Source: Gammaproteobacteria bacterium (GTDB lineage Bacteria > Pseudomonadota > Gammaproteobacteria > Pseudomonadales > UBA3067). From it: DNA of 8,118 nt. The position numbers and the translations under genes are program-made. Every line of letters begins with the position of its first letter. The first letter of the stretch is position 1. The stretch lies in assembly GCA_019090565.1 (NCBI GenBank), contig JAHRVS010000011.1, positions 1 through 8,118 on the forward strand, written 5' to 3'. Positions 1 through 6,291 of the stretch are shown in pieces. The notes under the pieces were generated by a model. It was not told the origin of the DNA. It was given only the letters and a program-made list of their open reading frames with translations, and made no database searches.

Positions 1-38
1 CATAATCCAATGGACGATAGGGTAAAAGGGAGATCCAC
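1..38 (-). CDS. plsY: Probable PlsY, glycerol-3-phosphate acyltransferase, 5' end only
   Basis: Only the first 12 codons are visible; the gene runs off the left edge. The minus strand has a GTG start at 36-38 preceded by GAGGAA and a 6-nt gap, a good ribosome binding site, and reads MDLPFTLSSIGL, the start of a hydrophobic helix. PlsY is an inner-membrane enzyme that transfers acyl groups from acyl-phosphate to glycerol-3-phosphate, the first step of phospholipid synthesis, and it begins with such a helix. The call rests mainly on context: in E. coli and Pseudomonas plsY lies next to and divergent from folB. The visible peptide alone would not identify it, so the start is better supported than the name. 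Confidence 0.55.
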   Translation of the reverse strand, partial: MDLPFTLSSIGL

Positions 39-136
39 GTTAATTCCTCAACTAAATAGCATTTAAAGTGGCCAACAGAGTACCTTATTCATCATCGCAA
101 AAACAAACTTGTACACCGCATTAAGGAAAGTCATAC
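39..136. promoter_or_regulatory. Divergent plsY/folB intergenic region
   Basis: These 98 bp lie between two divergent starts and must hold the promoter for folB-folK and probably that of plsY. I see no strong sigma-70 pair. TTAAAG at 63-68 with TATTCA at 86-91 (17-bp spacer) is a weak plus-strand candidate. The folB ribosome binding site AAGGAAAG is at 123-130, 6 nt before the ATG. Confidence 0.4.
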
Positions 137-508
137 ATGGACATTGTTTATATTAAAGAATTACAGATACAAACCATCATCGGGATATTTGACTGGGAGC
201 GCGAAACCAAGCAAACCATCAGTATCGACCTAGAGATGGGCTGCGACATCCTACCCGCTGCTCAAAGCGACTCCATTGAAGACGCGCTGGATTATAAATC
301 AGTGTCAAAGCGCATTATCAGCTTTGTAGAGCAAAGCGAATTCCAACTGGTAGAGACCATGGCAGAGCGCATTGCTGAAATCATATTGAATGAATACAGG
401 GTGCCGTGGCTAAAACTACGATTAGGGAAACCCGGCGCTCTACGCGGCTCTACCGACGTAGGCATCCTCATTGAACGTGGTTGTAAAGATAAAGTGGTGC
501 TGAGTTGA
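137..508 (+). CDS. folB: Dihydroneopterin aldolase FolB
   Basis: FolB is a cytosolic enzyme of folate synthesis that cleaves 7,8-dihydroneopterin to 6-hydroxymethyl-7,8-dihydropterin and glycolaldehyde; many family members also epimerise the substrate. The 123-residue length is normal for this single-domain family. Visible hallmarks are GIFDWER at residues 16-22, matching the family GIYDWER motif with its conserved Glu (E21), LDYKSV at 51-56, LVETMAERIA at 71-80 with the pterin-anchoring Glu (E73), and KPGA at 98-101 with the catalytic Lys (K98). All expected residues are present, so it should be active. The ATG at 137 follows AAGGAAAG with 6-nt spacing. Its TGA shares one base with the ATG of folK (TGATG at 506-510), indicating translational coupling. 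The product is the substrate of the next gene's enzyme. Confidence 0.95.
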   Translation: MDIVYIKELQIQTIIGIFDWERETKQTISIDLEMGCDILPAAQSDSIEDALDYKSVSKRIISFVEQSEFQLVETMAERIAEIILNEYRVPWLKLRLGKPGALRGSTDVGILIERGCKDKVVLS

Positions 509-1023
509 TGGCGGAAGTATTTCTTAGCCTCGGCAGCAATGTTCACAGAGAGCACCATATTCGCTCAGCCCTCGACGCCCTGACTCACACCTTCGGCAAA
601 CTAAACTGTTCGTCAGTATACGAAAGCGAAGCAGTGGGCTTTGAGGGTGAACATTTTTACAACCTCGTTGTCAGTATTTGCACCACGCTGGCGCCAGGAA
701 AACTTTCAAGCCAGCTGCGTCAGATTGAAGAAGACAATGACAGAAACCGCAGCGCACCCCGTTTTAGCGCTCGAACGCTTGATATTGATATTCTCGACTA
801 CAACCAATATGACGGATCAATAGACGGTATCGACCTTCCTCGAGAAGAGATCCTCTATAATGCCTTCGTGCTTAAGCCTCTGGCAGAATTGGCGCCCAAT
901 CATTGCCATGCCATATCGGGGAAAACCTATGCATCGCTGTGGCAGGCCTTTGACCAAAATTCCCAAAAGCTATGGGTTGTACCCTTTGTATGGCAAAACG
1001 TTGACCTCAGTAACAGCACATGA
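508..1023 (+). CDS. folK: 2-amino-4-hydroxy-6-hydroxymethyldihydropteridine diphosphokinase FolK (HPPK)
   Basis: FolK transfers diphosphate from ATP to 6-hydroxymethyl-7,8-dihydropterin, preparing it for condensation with p-aminobenzoate by FolP. At 171 residues from the ATG it has the usual size. It shows the N-terminal LSLGSN (residues 6-11), the IEEDNDRNR segment (73-81) and ARTLDIDIL (88-96), whose two aspartates D92 and D94 correspond to the Mg-binding pair of HPPK. The position before A88 is Ser, where the family pattern prefers Gly or Ala, a minor deviation. I chose the ATG at 508, which overlaps the folB stop, over an in-frame TTG one codon upstream. The stop ends at 1023, directly against the stop of the convergent folM-like gene, so no room is left for a terminator between them. 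Pseudomonas has a comparable folB-folK pair near cca. Confidence 0.93.
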   Translation: MAEVFLSLGSNVHREHHIRSALDALTHTFGKLNCSSVYESEAVGFEGEHFYNLVVSICTTLAPGKLSSQLRQIEEDNDRNRSAPRFSARTLDIDILDYNQYDGSIDGIDLPREEILYNAFVLKPLAELAPNHCHAISGKTYASLWQAFDQNSQKLWVVPFVWQNVDLSNST

Positions 1024-1839
1024 TTAACGGCTTAAACGCCCTCCGTCCACGGCAATGATCTGGCCAGTAATAAACAATGCATCTTCCACAAGAAATGCCA
1101 CCGTTTGCGCAATATCCTGAGGCTCTCCTCGGCGCTGCAAACAAGTTCGTTTAATAATTTCTTGTTGAAGCCCTTGTTCAAAAGCCTGTGATTCATTAAC
1201 TTTTGATCCACTGGCTTTAGGTTCACGGGTCTCTGGTTCATTGGTCTCTGGTTCATTGGCCTCAGGCCAAAGAATCGCGCCAGGCGAGACACCATTTACC
1301 CGCACATCAGGGCCAAGCTCTAGCGCTAACGCTTGCGTCATCGCCACTAGGCCCGCTTTTGCAATGCAATATATAGGGTGCCCCTTAAGTGGGTTTTGCG
1401 CATAAATATCGATAATATTTACGATGCACCCCTGCTGAACTTTTAACGCGGGCGCTAATTTCTGTGAAAGAAAAAAGGCCCCCTTGAGGTTGCTAGACAT
1501 CAATTCATCCCAGTCTTCTTCCTTTGCCTGCGACAATTCAGTGGGGTAAAAGCTAGATGCATTATTCACCAAAACATCAAGCCGCCCCCAAGCCTGTCGC
1601 GCAAAGAGCGCAAGGCTTTCAATGTCCTCAATATTGCACAATGATGCCTGATGCATGACACAAGAGCCTGGCCTGTCGTGATTTAGCGACTCAAGCAGTT
1701 GCATTGCCTCTGATTCTGCGTGACGATAATGCAAAACAACATTAAAACCTCTTCGATGTAGCGTTCGGCAGATCTCCGCGCCAATTCTCTTGGCTCCACC
1801 CGTCACCAGTGCTACCGGCTTATTACTTAGCGCTGTCAT
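1024..1839 (-). CDS. folM: Pteridine reductase / FolM-like short-chain dehydrogenase with repeat insertion
   Basis: This is a 271-residue NAD(P)H-dependent SDR. The Rossmann motif TGGAKRIG is at residues 13-20 and NNAS at 92-95. The catalytic centre is D144, Y157 and K161; Asp replaces the usual SDR Ser, and the D-to-Y spacing of 13 matches PTR1-type pteridine reductases (D181/Y194/K198 in Leishmania). The C-terminus has GQIIAVDGG. FolM-type enzymes reduce dihydromonapterin, dihydrobiopterin or dihydrofolate, which suits the neighbouring folB-folK. The start at 1839 is preferred over an in-frame ATG at 1893 because MTALSNKPVALVTGG is the normal SDR N-terminus and GGGGGAG lies 4 nt upstream. 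It overlaps the 3' end of cca by 17 bp, suggesting coupled translation. Residues 195-219 are an extra low-complexity block of five pentapeptides between LWPE and FEQGLQQEI. The subfamily is fairly sure; the exact substrate is inferred. Confidence 0.85.
   Translation of the reverse strand: MTALSNKPVALVTGGAKRIGAEICRTLHRRGFNVVLHYRHAESEAMQLLESLNHDRPGSCVMHQASLCNIEDIESLALFARQAWGRLDVLVNNASSFYPTELSQAKEEDWDELMSSNLKGAFFLSQKLAPALKVQQGCIVNIIDIYAQNPLKGHPIYCIAKAGLVAMTQALALELGPDVRVNGVSPGAILWPEANEPETNEPETREPKASGSKVNESQAFEQGLQQEIIKRTCLQRRGEPQDIAQTVAFLVEDALFITGQIIAVDGGRLSR
1183..1257 (-). repeat. Five-unit 15-bp tandem repeat inside folM
   Basis: In the folM frame this stretch encodes five pentapeptides: NEPET, NEPET, REPKA, SGSKV, NESQA. 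On the plus strand the two exact 15-bp copies are GGTCTCTGGTTCATT at 1228-1242 and 1243-1257; the unit at 1213-1227 is a clear variant and the two lower ones are strongly diverged. Unit length is a multiple of three, so the frame is kept. It falls in the mobile substrate-binding loop region of SDRs. It looks like a slippage expansion that has partly decayed. Confidence 0.85.
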
Positions 1840-3058
1840 ACTGCTCCCCCAATTGTTTGACCGCCCTAACCCGCTCTTGGTGTACCGCCTCACCGAGCTG
1901 CTTGCCTGCGTAGCCCGCCTTTACCAAAGCCTGCGTATCGACTTGATAGCTCGCATGCAGGGCATCTCTGAAACGTTGAGCCTGAGGGTAAACACGTTCT
2001 TCAAAACCCTTTCGCCCTCTTGCATCGGCCTCGCAAGCAATTAGAAAGTCTTCCAGTTTTTCCGGCTGTCGATATGCCTGAAGTTTTTCTAGCGTTTTCA
2101 CCATGGTTGCGGGCTTAAGCTCTAAGGCACGATGGCAGTAAGTGTGATAAACGGCCACCCGTTTAGCCAACTTACTGTAATCTGAGGGTACACGTAAACG
2201 CTTAGAAAGCGCGTCAATCAAAACACCGCCCTTCTCTTCATGAGCAATGTGCCGAGGCCACTCATCTTGTGGCGTACTCCCTTTGCCCACATCATGGGTA
2301 AGCACAGCAAAACGAACAACAGGGCTTGGTGTGAGTTCCGCTGCTAGCTTCAGACTCATCATTGTATGCAAGCCTGTATCGATTTCAGGATGATGTACTT
2401 CTGGCTGAGGTACACCAAAAAGGTCGTCTATCTCAGGGAACAGCTTTGCCAAGGCCCCACAGTGCCGCAACACCTCGAAGAACTGGCTAGGGGTATTGGT
2501 ACACAGCGCGCGCTGGGTTTCACTCCATACCCGCTCAGCGGCAAGGTACTGAAGCTCATCATCCGCCGTCATTTGAGTCATCAATGCCATTGTCTCATCG
2601 GCGACACGAAAACCCAGGTGGTAAAAGCGCGCCGCAAAGCGCGCCACCCTCAAAATGCGCAACGGGTCTTCCCTGAATGCGGGAGACACATGCCGCAGAA
2701 TACGAGCGTTTAAATCATCTTGACCTCCGTAAGGATCCACCAATTGACCTTGCTCATCTTGAGCGATGGCATTGATAGTGAGATCACGCCTCAACAGGTC
2801 CTCCTCTACGCTGACACCGGGGGAACTGAAGCATTCAAACCCAGTATAACCTTTTCCTGATTTTCGCTCCGTGCGCGCAAGGGCATACTCTTCTTTGCTT
2901 TTTGGATGAAGGAAGACAGGAAAGTCCTTACCGACAGCGACAAATTTTTGCGCCAGCATTTGCTCTGGGTTTGCACCCACCACCACCCAATCTCTATCTT
3001 TAACGGGAAGTTTTAGCAGCTGGTCACGCACGGCCCCGCCGACCAAGTATGTTTTCAT
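1823..3058 (-). CDS. cca: Multifunctional CCA tRNA nucleotidyltransferase with HD domain
   Basis: This enzyme builds and repairs the 3' CCA end of tRNA using CTP and ATP without a template. The 411 residues match the long gammaproteobacterial type. The class II nucleotidyltransferase head starts YLVGGAVRD (4-12), with the metal-binding carboxylates D21 and D23 in DRDWVVVGA, then LLRRDLTINAIA (88-99), which carries the conserved RRD, and the ERVWSE segment (175-180). A C-terminal HD phosphohydrolase domain follows, with H231 and the LTHDVGKG motif (H255, D256); in E. coli this domain has 2',3'-cyclic phosphodiesterase, 2'-nucleotidase and phosphatase activity. The protein ends with the usual GKQLGEAVHQERVRAV tail. 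The ATG at 3056-3058 has only a weak Shine-Dalgarno (GATAGACG). It lies 46 bp downstream of the lipase-like gene on the same strand and overlaps folM by 17 bp, so the three may form one transcript. No catalytic residue appears missing. Confidence 0.96.
   Translation of the reverse strand: MKTYLVGGAVRDQLLKLPVKDRDWVVVGANPEQMLAQKFVAVGKDFPVFLHPKSKEEYALARTERKSGKGYTGFECFSSPGVSVEEDLLRRDLTINAIAQDEQGQLVDPYGGQDDLNARILRHVSPAFREDPLRILRVARFAARFYHLGFRVADETMALMTQMTADDELQYLAAERVWSETQRALCTNTPSQFFEVLRHCGALAKLFPEIDDLFGVPQPEVHHPEIDTGLHTMMSLKLAAELTPSPVVRFAVLTHDVGKGSTPQDEWPRHIAHEEKGGVLIDALSKRLRVPSDYSKLAKRVAVYHTYCHRALELKPATMVKTLEKLQAYRQPEKLEDFLIACEADARGRKGFEERVYPQAQRFRDALHASYQVDTQALVKAGYAGKQLGEAVHQERVRAVKQLGEQYDSAK
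1844..1850 (-). promoter_or_regulatory. Ribosome binding site that fixes the folM start
   Basis: Read on the minus strand, GGGGGAG is followed by CAGT and the ATG at 1837-1839. It lies inside the last codons of cca, so folM translation probably begins as ribosomes finish cca. No comparable site precedes the alternative ATG at 1893. Confidence 0.6.
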
Positions 3059-3104
3059 GGGCGTCTATCTCAAACCTTGATTCTTAAAATGACAGTATAT
3101 GACT

Positions 3105-3893
3105 TTAACGCGACTTGAGAAACTGGCTGTGTAGCAGGAAGTGCCGCATTTGCTGGATTACGGCCTCATCATCCATGATATAGGTGTGACCAGATTGAAC
3201 CACAAGGTAATCACGCATTTCACTCAGTTTAGCGCTGTGTGTTGATACCTTGCCATCATTTGGCCCCCGTAGGGTGCTCGAAAACCAAGGCTCATAAGAA
3301 CGGTTCCCGATTATAATTCCTATTACCCCCTCAACAGGCTTAAGAGAAAGAGGAATACTCCCCTCTCCTGTGCCAAGTTGCTGGCCAGCAGGCCCTAGAA
3401 AAAATTGAAATAGAAAATTGTCTTTGAGTGCATCCACCACTTCACTTCCGTGATTGGGTGGGCTCAGCATCACAATGTTGCCCATGTTTGCAATGGTGCG
3501 ATCTTGCAAATAAACCCTTAAGAGAATCCCCCCTAAAGAATGTGTAACAAAGTGAACCTGTTTATTGCTGCCGGTTTGACAGTAATTTAAAGCCTTGGTA
3601 ATCGTATCATTGGAAAGTTTTTTGATGGTATTTTTAGTGGACGGATAGCTTTTACTCCAGACCCGATAACCGTCATCGACAAATAGATTGTACAAGAAGC
3701 GCATTGATAGCCTCGTTCTGCCAAGGCCGTGTAAAAGAACAACACACTCCTCGCCGACTGAACGCTTCTGTGATTGCACGCTGCCCTCTCCTGCTACTGC
3801 AGATTTCCTGTCAGCTAGAATAAGAAACAAGTTTGCATATAAAATAATCACAATAAATCCGCTAAGCCTGAATGCGAAATACCTTAGTTTCAT
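3105..3893 (-). CDS. Secreted or anchored alpha/beta hydrolase, class-2 lipase / PGAP1-like
   Basis: This is an alpha/beta-fold serine hydrolase of 262 residues from the chosen start. It begins MKLRYFAFRLSGFIVIILY, a positively charged start plus a hydrophobic stretch, so it is exported or held in the inner membrane. The oxyanion loop is VLLHGLGR (residues 52-59). The nucleophile elbow THSLGG puts the serine at 119. Probable acid and histidine are D213 in GPNDGKVS and H236 in SGHTYIM, the normal order and spacing of a triad. SPPNHGSE (144-151) is typical of triacylglycerol-lipase/PGAP1-like proteins. The substrate is probably a lipid or short ester; this is inference. An in-frame ATG at 3932 would add 13 residues (MSIRHARPLERPL) that spoil the signal sequence; neither start has a convincing Shine-Dalgarno, so the start is uncertain. 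It precedes cca by 46 bp on the same strand. Confidence 0.8.
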   Translation of the reverse strand: MKLRYFAFRLSGFIVIILYANLFLILADRKSAVAGEGSVQSQKRSVGEECVVLLHGLGRTRLSMRFLYNLFVDDGYRVWSKSYPSTKNTIKKLSNDTITKALNYCQTGSNKQVHFVTHSLGGILLRVYLQDRTIANMGNIVMLSPPNHGSEVVDALKDNFLFQFFLGPAGQQLGTGEGSIPLSLKPVEGVIGIIIGNRSYEPWFSSTLRGPNDGKVSTHSAKLSEMRDYLVVQSGHTYIMDDEAVIQQMRHFLLHSQFLKSR

Positions 3894-3975
3894 CAAAGGT
3901 CTTTCGAGAGGCCTAGCATGCCTAATTGACATAGCGAGTTAGAGGCAACACTAGTCACGAAGACAAGGAACACCA

Positions 3976-4004
3976 ACTATAAAGAAAACCAAACGACAAA
4001 ACAG
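3976..4004 (-). promoter_or_regulatory. Weak candidate sigma-70 promoter for the lipase-cca-folM string
   Basis: On the minus strand TATAGT (3976-3981) matches the -10 consensus at five of six positions. The hexamer 17 bp upstream, CTGTTT (3999-4004), is a poor -35. The position, about 80 bp before the lipase start, is reasonable. The rest of the 3894-4133 gap shows only the quasi-palindrome TACGTAGTACGTA at 4076-4088, and I see no clear terminator. Confidence 0.25.
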
Positions 4005-4133
4005 CGAACAACAGCATACGCAGCATCAAAACCCAACACACACTAGGCCTGCCTATACCCGCCATAAAAACCGGATACGTAGTACGTAAAAAAGAGCAAC
4101 AGTTAAGCCGCCCTCTTTCGGTAAAAACACTCG

Positions 4134-5111
4134 CTATACCGACTCTTTAACAAGCAAATCGGAGACTCTTTCTATCGGGGGCACAACCTCAGGGGTGTCC
4201 AGACTCACAAAATGACTCGTGTTTTTAGTTTCAACAACTCGAATGTTATCACCGCCTTTTAGCGCACTTGCCAACATGGAACTTCTATCGAGCACGGTAT
4301 CTTTTTCACCAATTAATATCGTCCCTTTATGAACGTCTTTATAAATAGAAAGATCATTTCCATCCATCCATTCCGACAAAAAGTGAACGTTATCAATGAT
4401 CGTTTTATAGTTTTTTGGATTATGAAACATTCCTCCCAACAATGTCGCTTTACGGCTATTGATAGGGCGAAACAACAGCGGCGCATATAGCCCAGCAGGA
4501 ATTCGCTTTATGATAGGCGAAGTCAATGGCAAAAAATATAGCCCTACGGCACCCAGGGCCAGCTCAAGAGGCGGATACCCTTTTGCTTGTGGGAGCACTG
4601 GTGACTCCAATACCACCTCATTCGCTTGATGCAAACCTGGTTGCTGTTTAATTGCTTCCAACACCACCGCACCACCACGAGAATGCCCATGTAAACGAAT
4701 ATTTTTCGTTGTTACTAAGTTCTCAGCCACCCAGTTTAATACCGCCGCATCGTATTCAATAGATCCTTCCTGAAACCCAAGCCGATTAAAAAAACCACAT
4801 GGCTTAGGATTACAAGGAATAACCGGTGGGTGGTAATTGCAGCTATTAATAAGCAATAATTCAACATCTGGTTCGTTATAAAGCGCAGTAAAATAGCGAT
4901 GATCCTCAAGGAAACCGGGCATAGCAATAACCGTTGCTGTGGCTTCGGCCTTAGCAGGCCGATAGGCCACAATTGCCTGCCCGACTTTAAAAAGCTTACC
5001 TGAAAATACCTCGTGGTTTTTTGGAGCTTGCTCTACCGTCATTAAATACTGGCGCAACGCATGTACCCCAACAGCAAAAGCAACTATTACAGCAGCATAA
5101 ACAATATTCAT
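4134..5111 (-). CDS. Membrane-anchored alpha/beta hydrolase with GHSRGG nucleophile elbow
   Basis: This 325-residue protein has an N-terminal hydrophobic helix (residues 3-18, YAAVIVAFAVGVHALR) that would act as signal anchor, followed by an alpha/beta hydrolase domain. The first strand and oxyanion region is ATVIAMPGFLED (60-70). The nucleophile elbow HGHSRGG puts the serine at 144. GEKDTVLD (268-275) supplies the likely acid (D271 or D275), and NTSHFVSLD (297-305) the histidine (H300), so a full triad is present. Four cysteines occur in residues 91-105 or close by (C91, C100, C105), which may form a disulphide if the domain is periplasmic. The ATG is preceded by AAGGAT with a 9-nt spacer. 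The substrate is unknown; the fold covers esterases, thioesterases and peptidases. It is not closely similar to the hydrolase at 3105-3893 beyond the fold, so recent duplication is unlikely. Confidence 0.75.
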   Translation of the reverse strand: MNIVYAAVIVAFAVGVHALRQYLMTVEQAPKNHEVFSGKLFKVGQAIVAYRPAKAEATATVIAMPGFLEDHRYFTALYNEPDVELLLINSCNYHPPVIPCNPKPCGFFNRLGFQEGSIEYDAAVLNWVAENLVTTKNIRLHGHSRGGAVVLEAIKQQPGLHQANEVVLESPVLPQAKGYPPLELALGAVGLYFLPLTSPIIKRIPAGLYAPLLFRPINSRKATLLGGMFHNPKNYKTIIDNVHFLSEWMDGNDLSIYKDVHKGTILIGEKDTVLDRSSMLASALKGGDNIRVVETKNTSHFVSLDTPEVVPPIERVSDLLVKESV

Positions 5112-5211
5112 CAGTGATATCCTTTTTTATTTTTTTAAGCGTATATCTAAAAGTGCACGTTTAAAGATGCCTCTAAACCCACGACTAATCTTACTGAATA
5201 CTCACAATCAA

Positions 5212-5872
5212 CTACTCATTGATTAATAGCGTGCCATTGCTATACATATCACGAACGTCTTTCACCCAGCTCTTAGCCTTGAACATGCCAAGGGAGGAAT
5301 TTTTGGGGCATAAAATCTCAAGTAATCCCACAATGAAATTATGAAAAAACCGTATTTTCCATTTGAAAAGGATAAGCCCTCTTCCCAAGTTTTCCAGTTA
5401 AAGAATAGCTTATATCTAAGCAACAGAGGGATTATTCTCACTACAGAGAACCCAACCGAGCCTATTGTGGCAAGAACAACACCTATCAGCAATCGCGCAG
5501 AACTACCATCCACTTGCTGATAAACATCAAGAACAACCGCTTTCTATTCTAGCTCTTCTAAAGAATATCATGCCATCATAGACTGAAAATATTCATGGGC
5601 AGGTTCAATGAAAAGCTCAGGAAAAACAAACAGCTGACGAGTAAACATTGCAGCAATGCTGCCCGAACACTACCGTTAGTACCAATGCAAATTTTGGTGC
5701 TCTGCGGTTTGATATATTCAGCTGGCCATCAATAAACATATTCTCACGCTTCAAACTTTTACAACCCTTGTCTTCAATAATATCGAGACAATCAGCATGA
5801 CACCATAAATGAGTCCACTATTGAATAGACAAGCCATTTAGCTGTTATTGCATTAAAATAGTCATCAGTATT
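5212..5872 (-). pseudogene. Decayed small multi-helix membrane-protein gene (multiple frameshifts and stops)
   Basis: Peptide fragments in changing minus-strand frames join into one plausible protein of about 220 residues. They are: NTDDYFNAITAKWLVY (ending near 5820); SGLIYGVMLIVSILLKTRVV, a transmembrane helix; ENMFIDGQLNISNRRAPKF then LVLTVVFG, up to 5662; after one extra base at 5661, SIAAMFTRQLFVFPELF; in the same frame two stops (TGA 5568-5570, TAG 5544-5546); then DVYQQVDGSSARLLIGVVL and a long helix to ISLWDYLRFYAPK near 5310; and, after a shift in the run at 5299-5308, SSLGMFKAKSWVKDVRDMY and a TAG at 5212-5214. Three hydrophobic helices are visible. The longest piece is open from a GTG at 5511-5513 to a TGA at 5262, but is better seen as part of this relic. 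Shift points are placed by amino-acid sense only. I do not recognise the family; the relic suggests a lost accessory gene. Confidence 0.5.
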
Positions 5873-6253
5873 TTAGTCTACTCTAAGCTCTAACAAGTCT
5901 TAACGCATACATTTAACGACATTTTTATTGCAACCATAAGAAGATTTAATTATAAACATATTTAACTGCAGCCAATGGCATCACAACAATGCTAATTGGC
6001 GCTATTGACCGTAAAAACCGGCGCATGGTCACAAAACACCGGCAAGCTGCTCACGTCTAAAATACCTGAGCCTAAGCCAGCGGTTCACAGGCTTCTCATC
6101 ATGTGTTTGAGAATATAGCTAACCAACTGTTAAAATGTCGCAAATTTACAATTCATTTATACCTTTAAATATCGCAGATTCCAATCTAACAATAATACAC
6201 AGCCACCTCTTAACCACAGAGCTTAAGTCGCAATTACTCAGCGTAAATAATTG
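5873..6253. other. Region of about 380 bp without a recognisable gene
   Basis: No ORF of convincing size or composition lies here on either strand. Most of it is A+T-rich. A short G+C-richer stretch at about 5996-6100 contains a stop-free minus-strand run of 29 codons (6029-6118, reading KPVNRWLRLRYFRREQLAGV near its end) without a start codon, which may be a gene scrap. No tRNA, terminator or strong repeat was found. Confidence 0.5.
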
Positions 6254-6254
6254 G

Positions 6255-6280
6255 CGGATTCAAGTCCGAAGCGCATAACA
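6255..6280 (-). repeat. Possible terminal inverted repeat of the IS30-family remnant
   Basis: Just beyond the transposase stop codon the plus strand has GGATTCAA followed by CGCATAACA. This arrangement resembles the IS30 end as I remember it (GATTCAA, a short gap, then CGCAACA), read inward from the element's edge. If right, the IS boundary lies close to 6255. The partner repeat is not in the window, so this rests on resemblance alone. Confidence 0.3.
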
Positions 6281-6291
6281 ATTTAAGCTCT

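Noticed and set aside
1..66. Plus-strand open frame ending at 66 as the 3' end of an upstream gene
   Set aside because: Its 21 codons have no recognisable C-terminal features, while the opposite strand offers a start with a good ribosome binding site in the expected plsY position.
505..507. TTG start for folK at 505
   Set aside because: The next codon is ATG at 508, overlapping the folB stop in the common TGATG arrangement.
1823..1893. Longer folM-like start at 1893 (289 residues)
   Set aside because: It would overlap cca by 71 bp, adds an 18-residue extension atypical of SDRs, and has no ribosome binding site; the ATG at 1839 has GGGGGAG.
1790..2044. Plus-strand ORF of 84 codons across the cca/folM overlap
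   Set aside because: Antisense to two well-supported genes and without recognisable features.
2366..2713. Plus-strand ORF of 115 codons opposite cca
   Set aside because: It lies entirely within the conserved HD and head domain coding region of cca, with no sensible protein features; a shadow frame.
4110..4145. Terminator downstream of the hydrolase at 4134-5111
   Set aside because: TCGGTA and TACCGA can pair but with only 6 bp, a long loop and no following U-run.
4736..4972. Minus-strand ORF of 78 codons inside the second hydrolase
   Set aside because: Alternate frame within a gene that has a full catalytic triad; no independent support.
5262..5513. Intact 83-residue membrane protein
   Set aside because: The frame continues sensibly upstream through two stop codons, and the last dozen residues (IPPLACSRLRAG) look out of frame while another frame gives a better ending; better treated as part of a pseudogene.
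6219..6290. attC-like integron site bounded by GAGCTTAA / TTAAGCTC
   Set aside because: The 8-bp inverted arms exist, but no proper core sites (RYYYAAC / GTTRRRY) pair up, and the right part is better explained as an IS30-type end.
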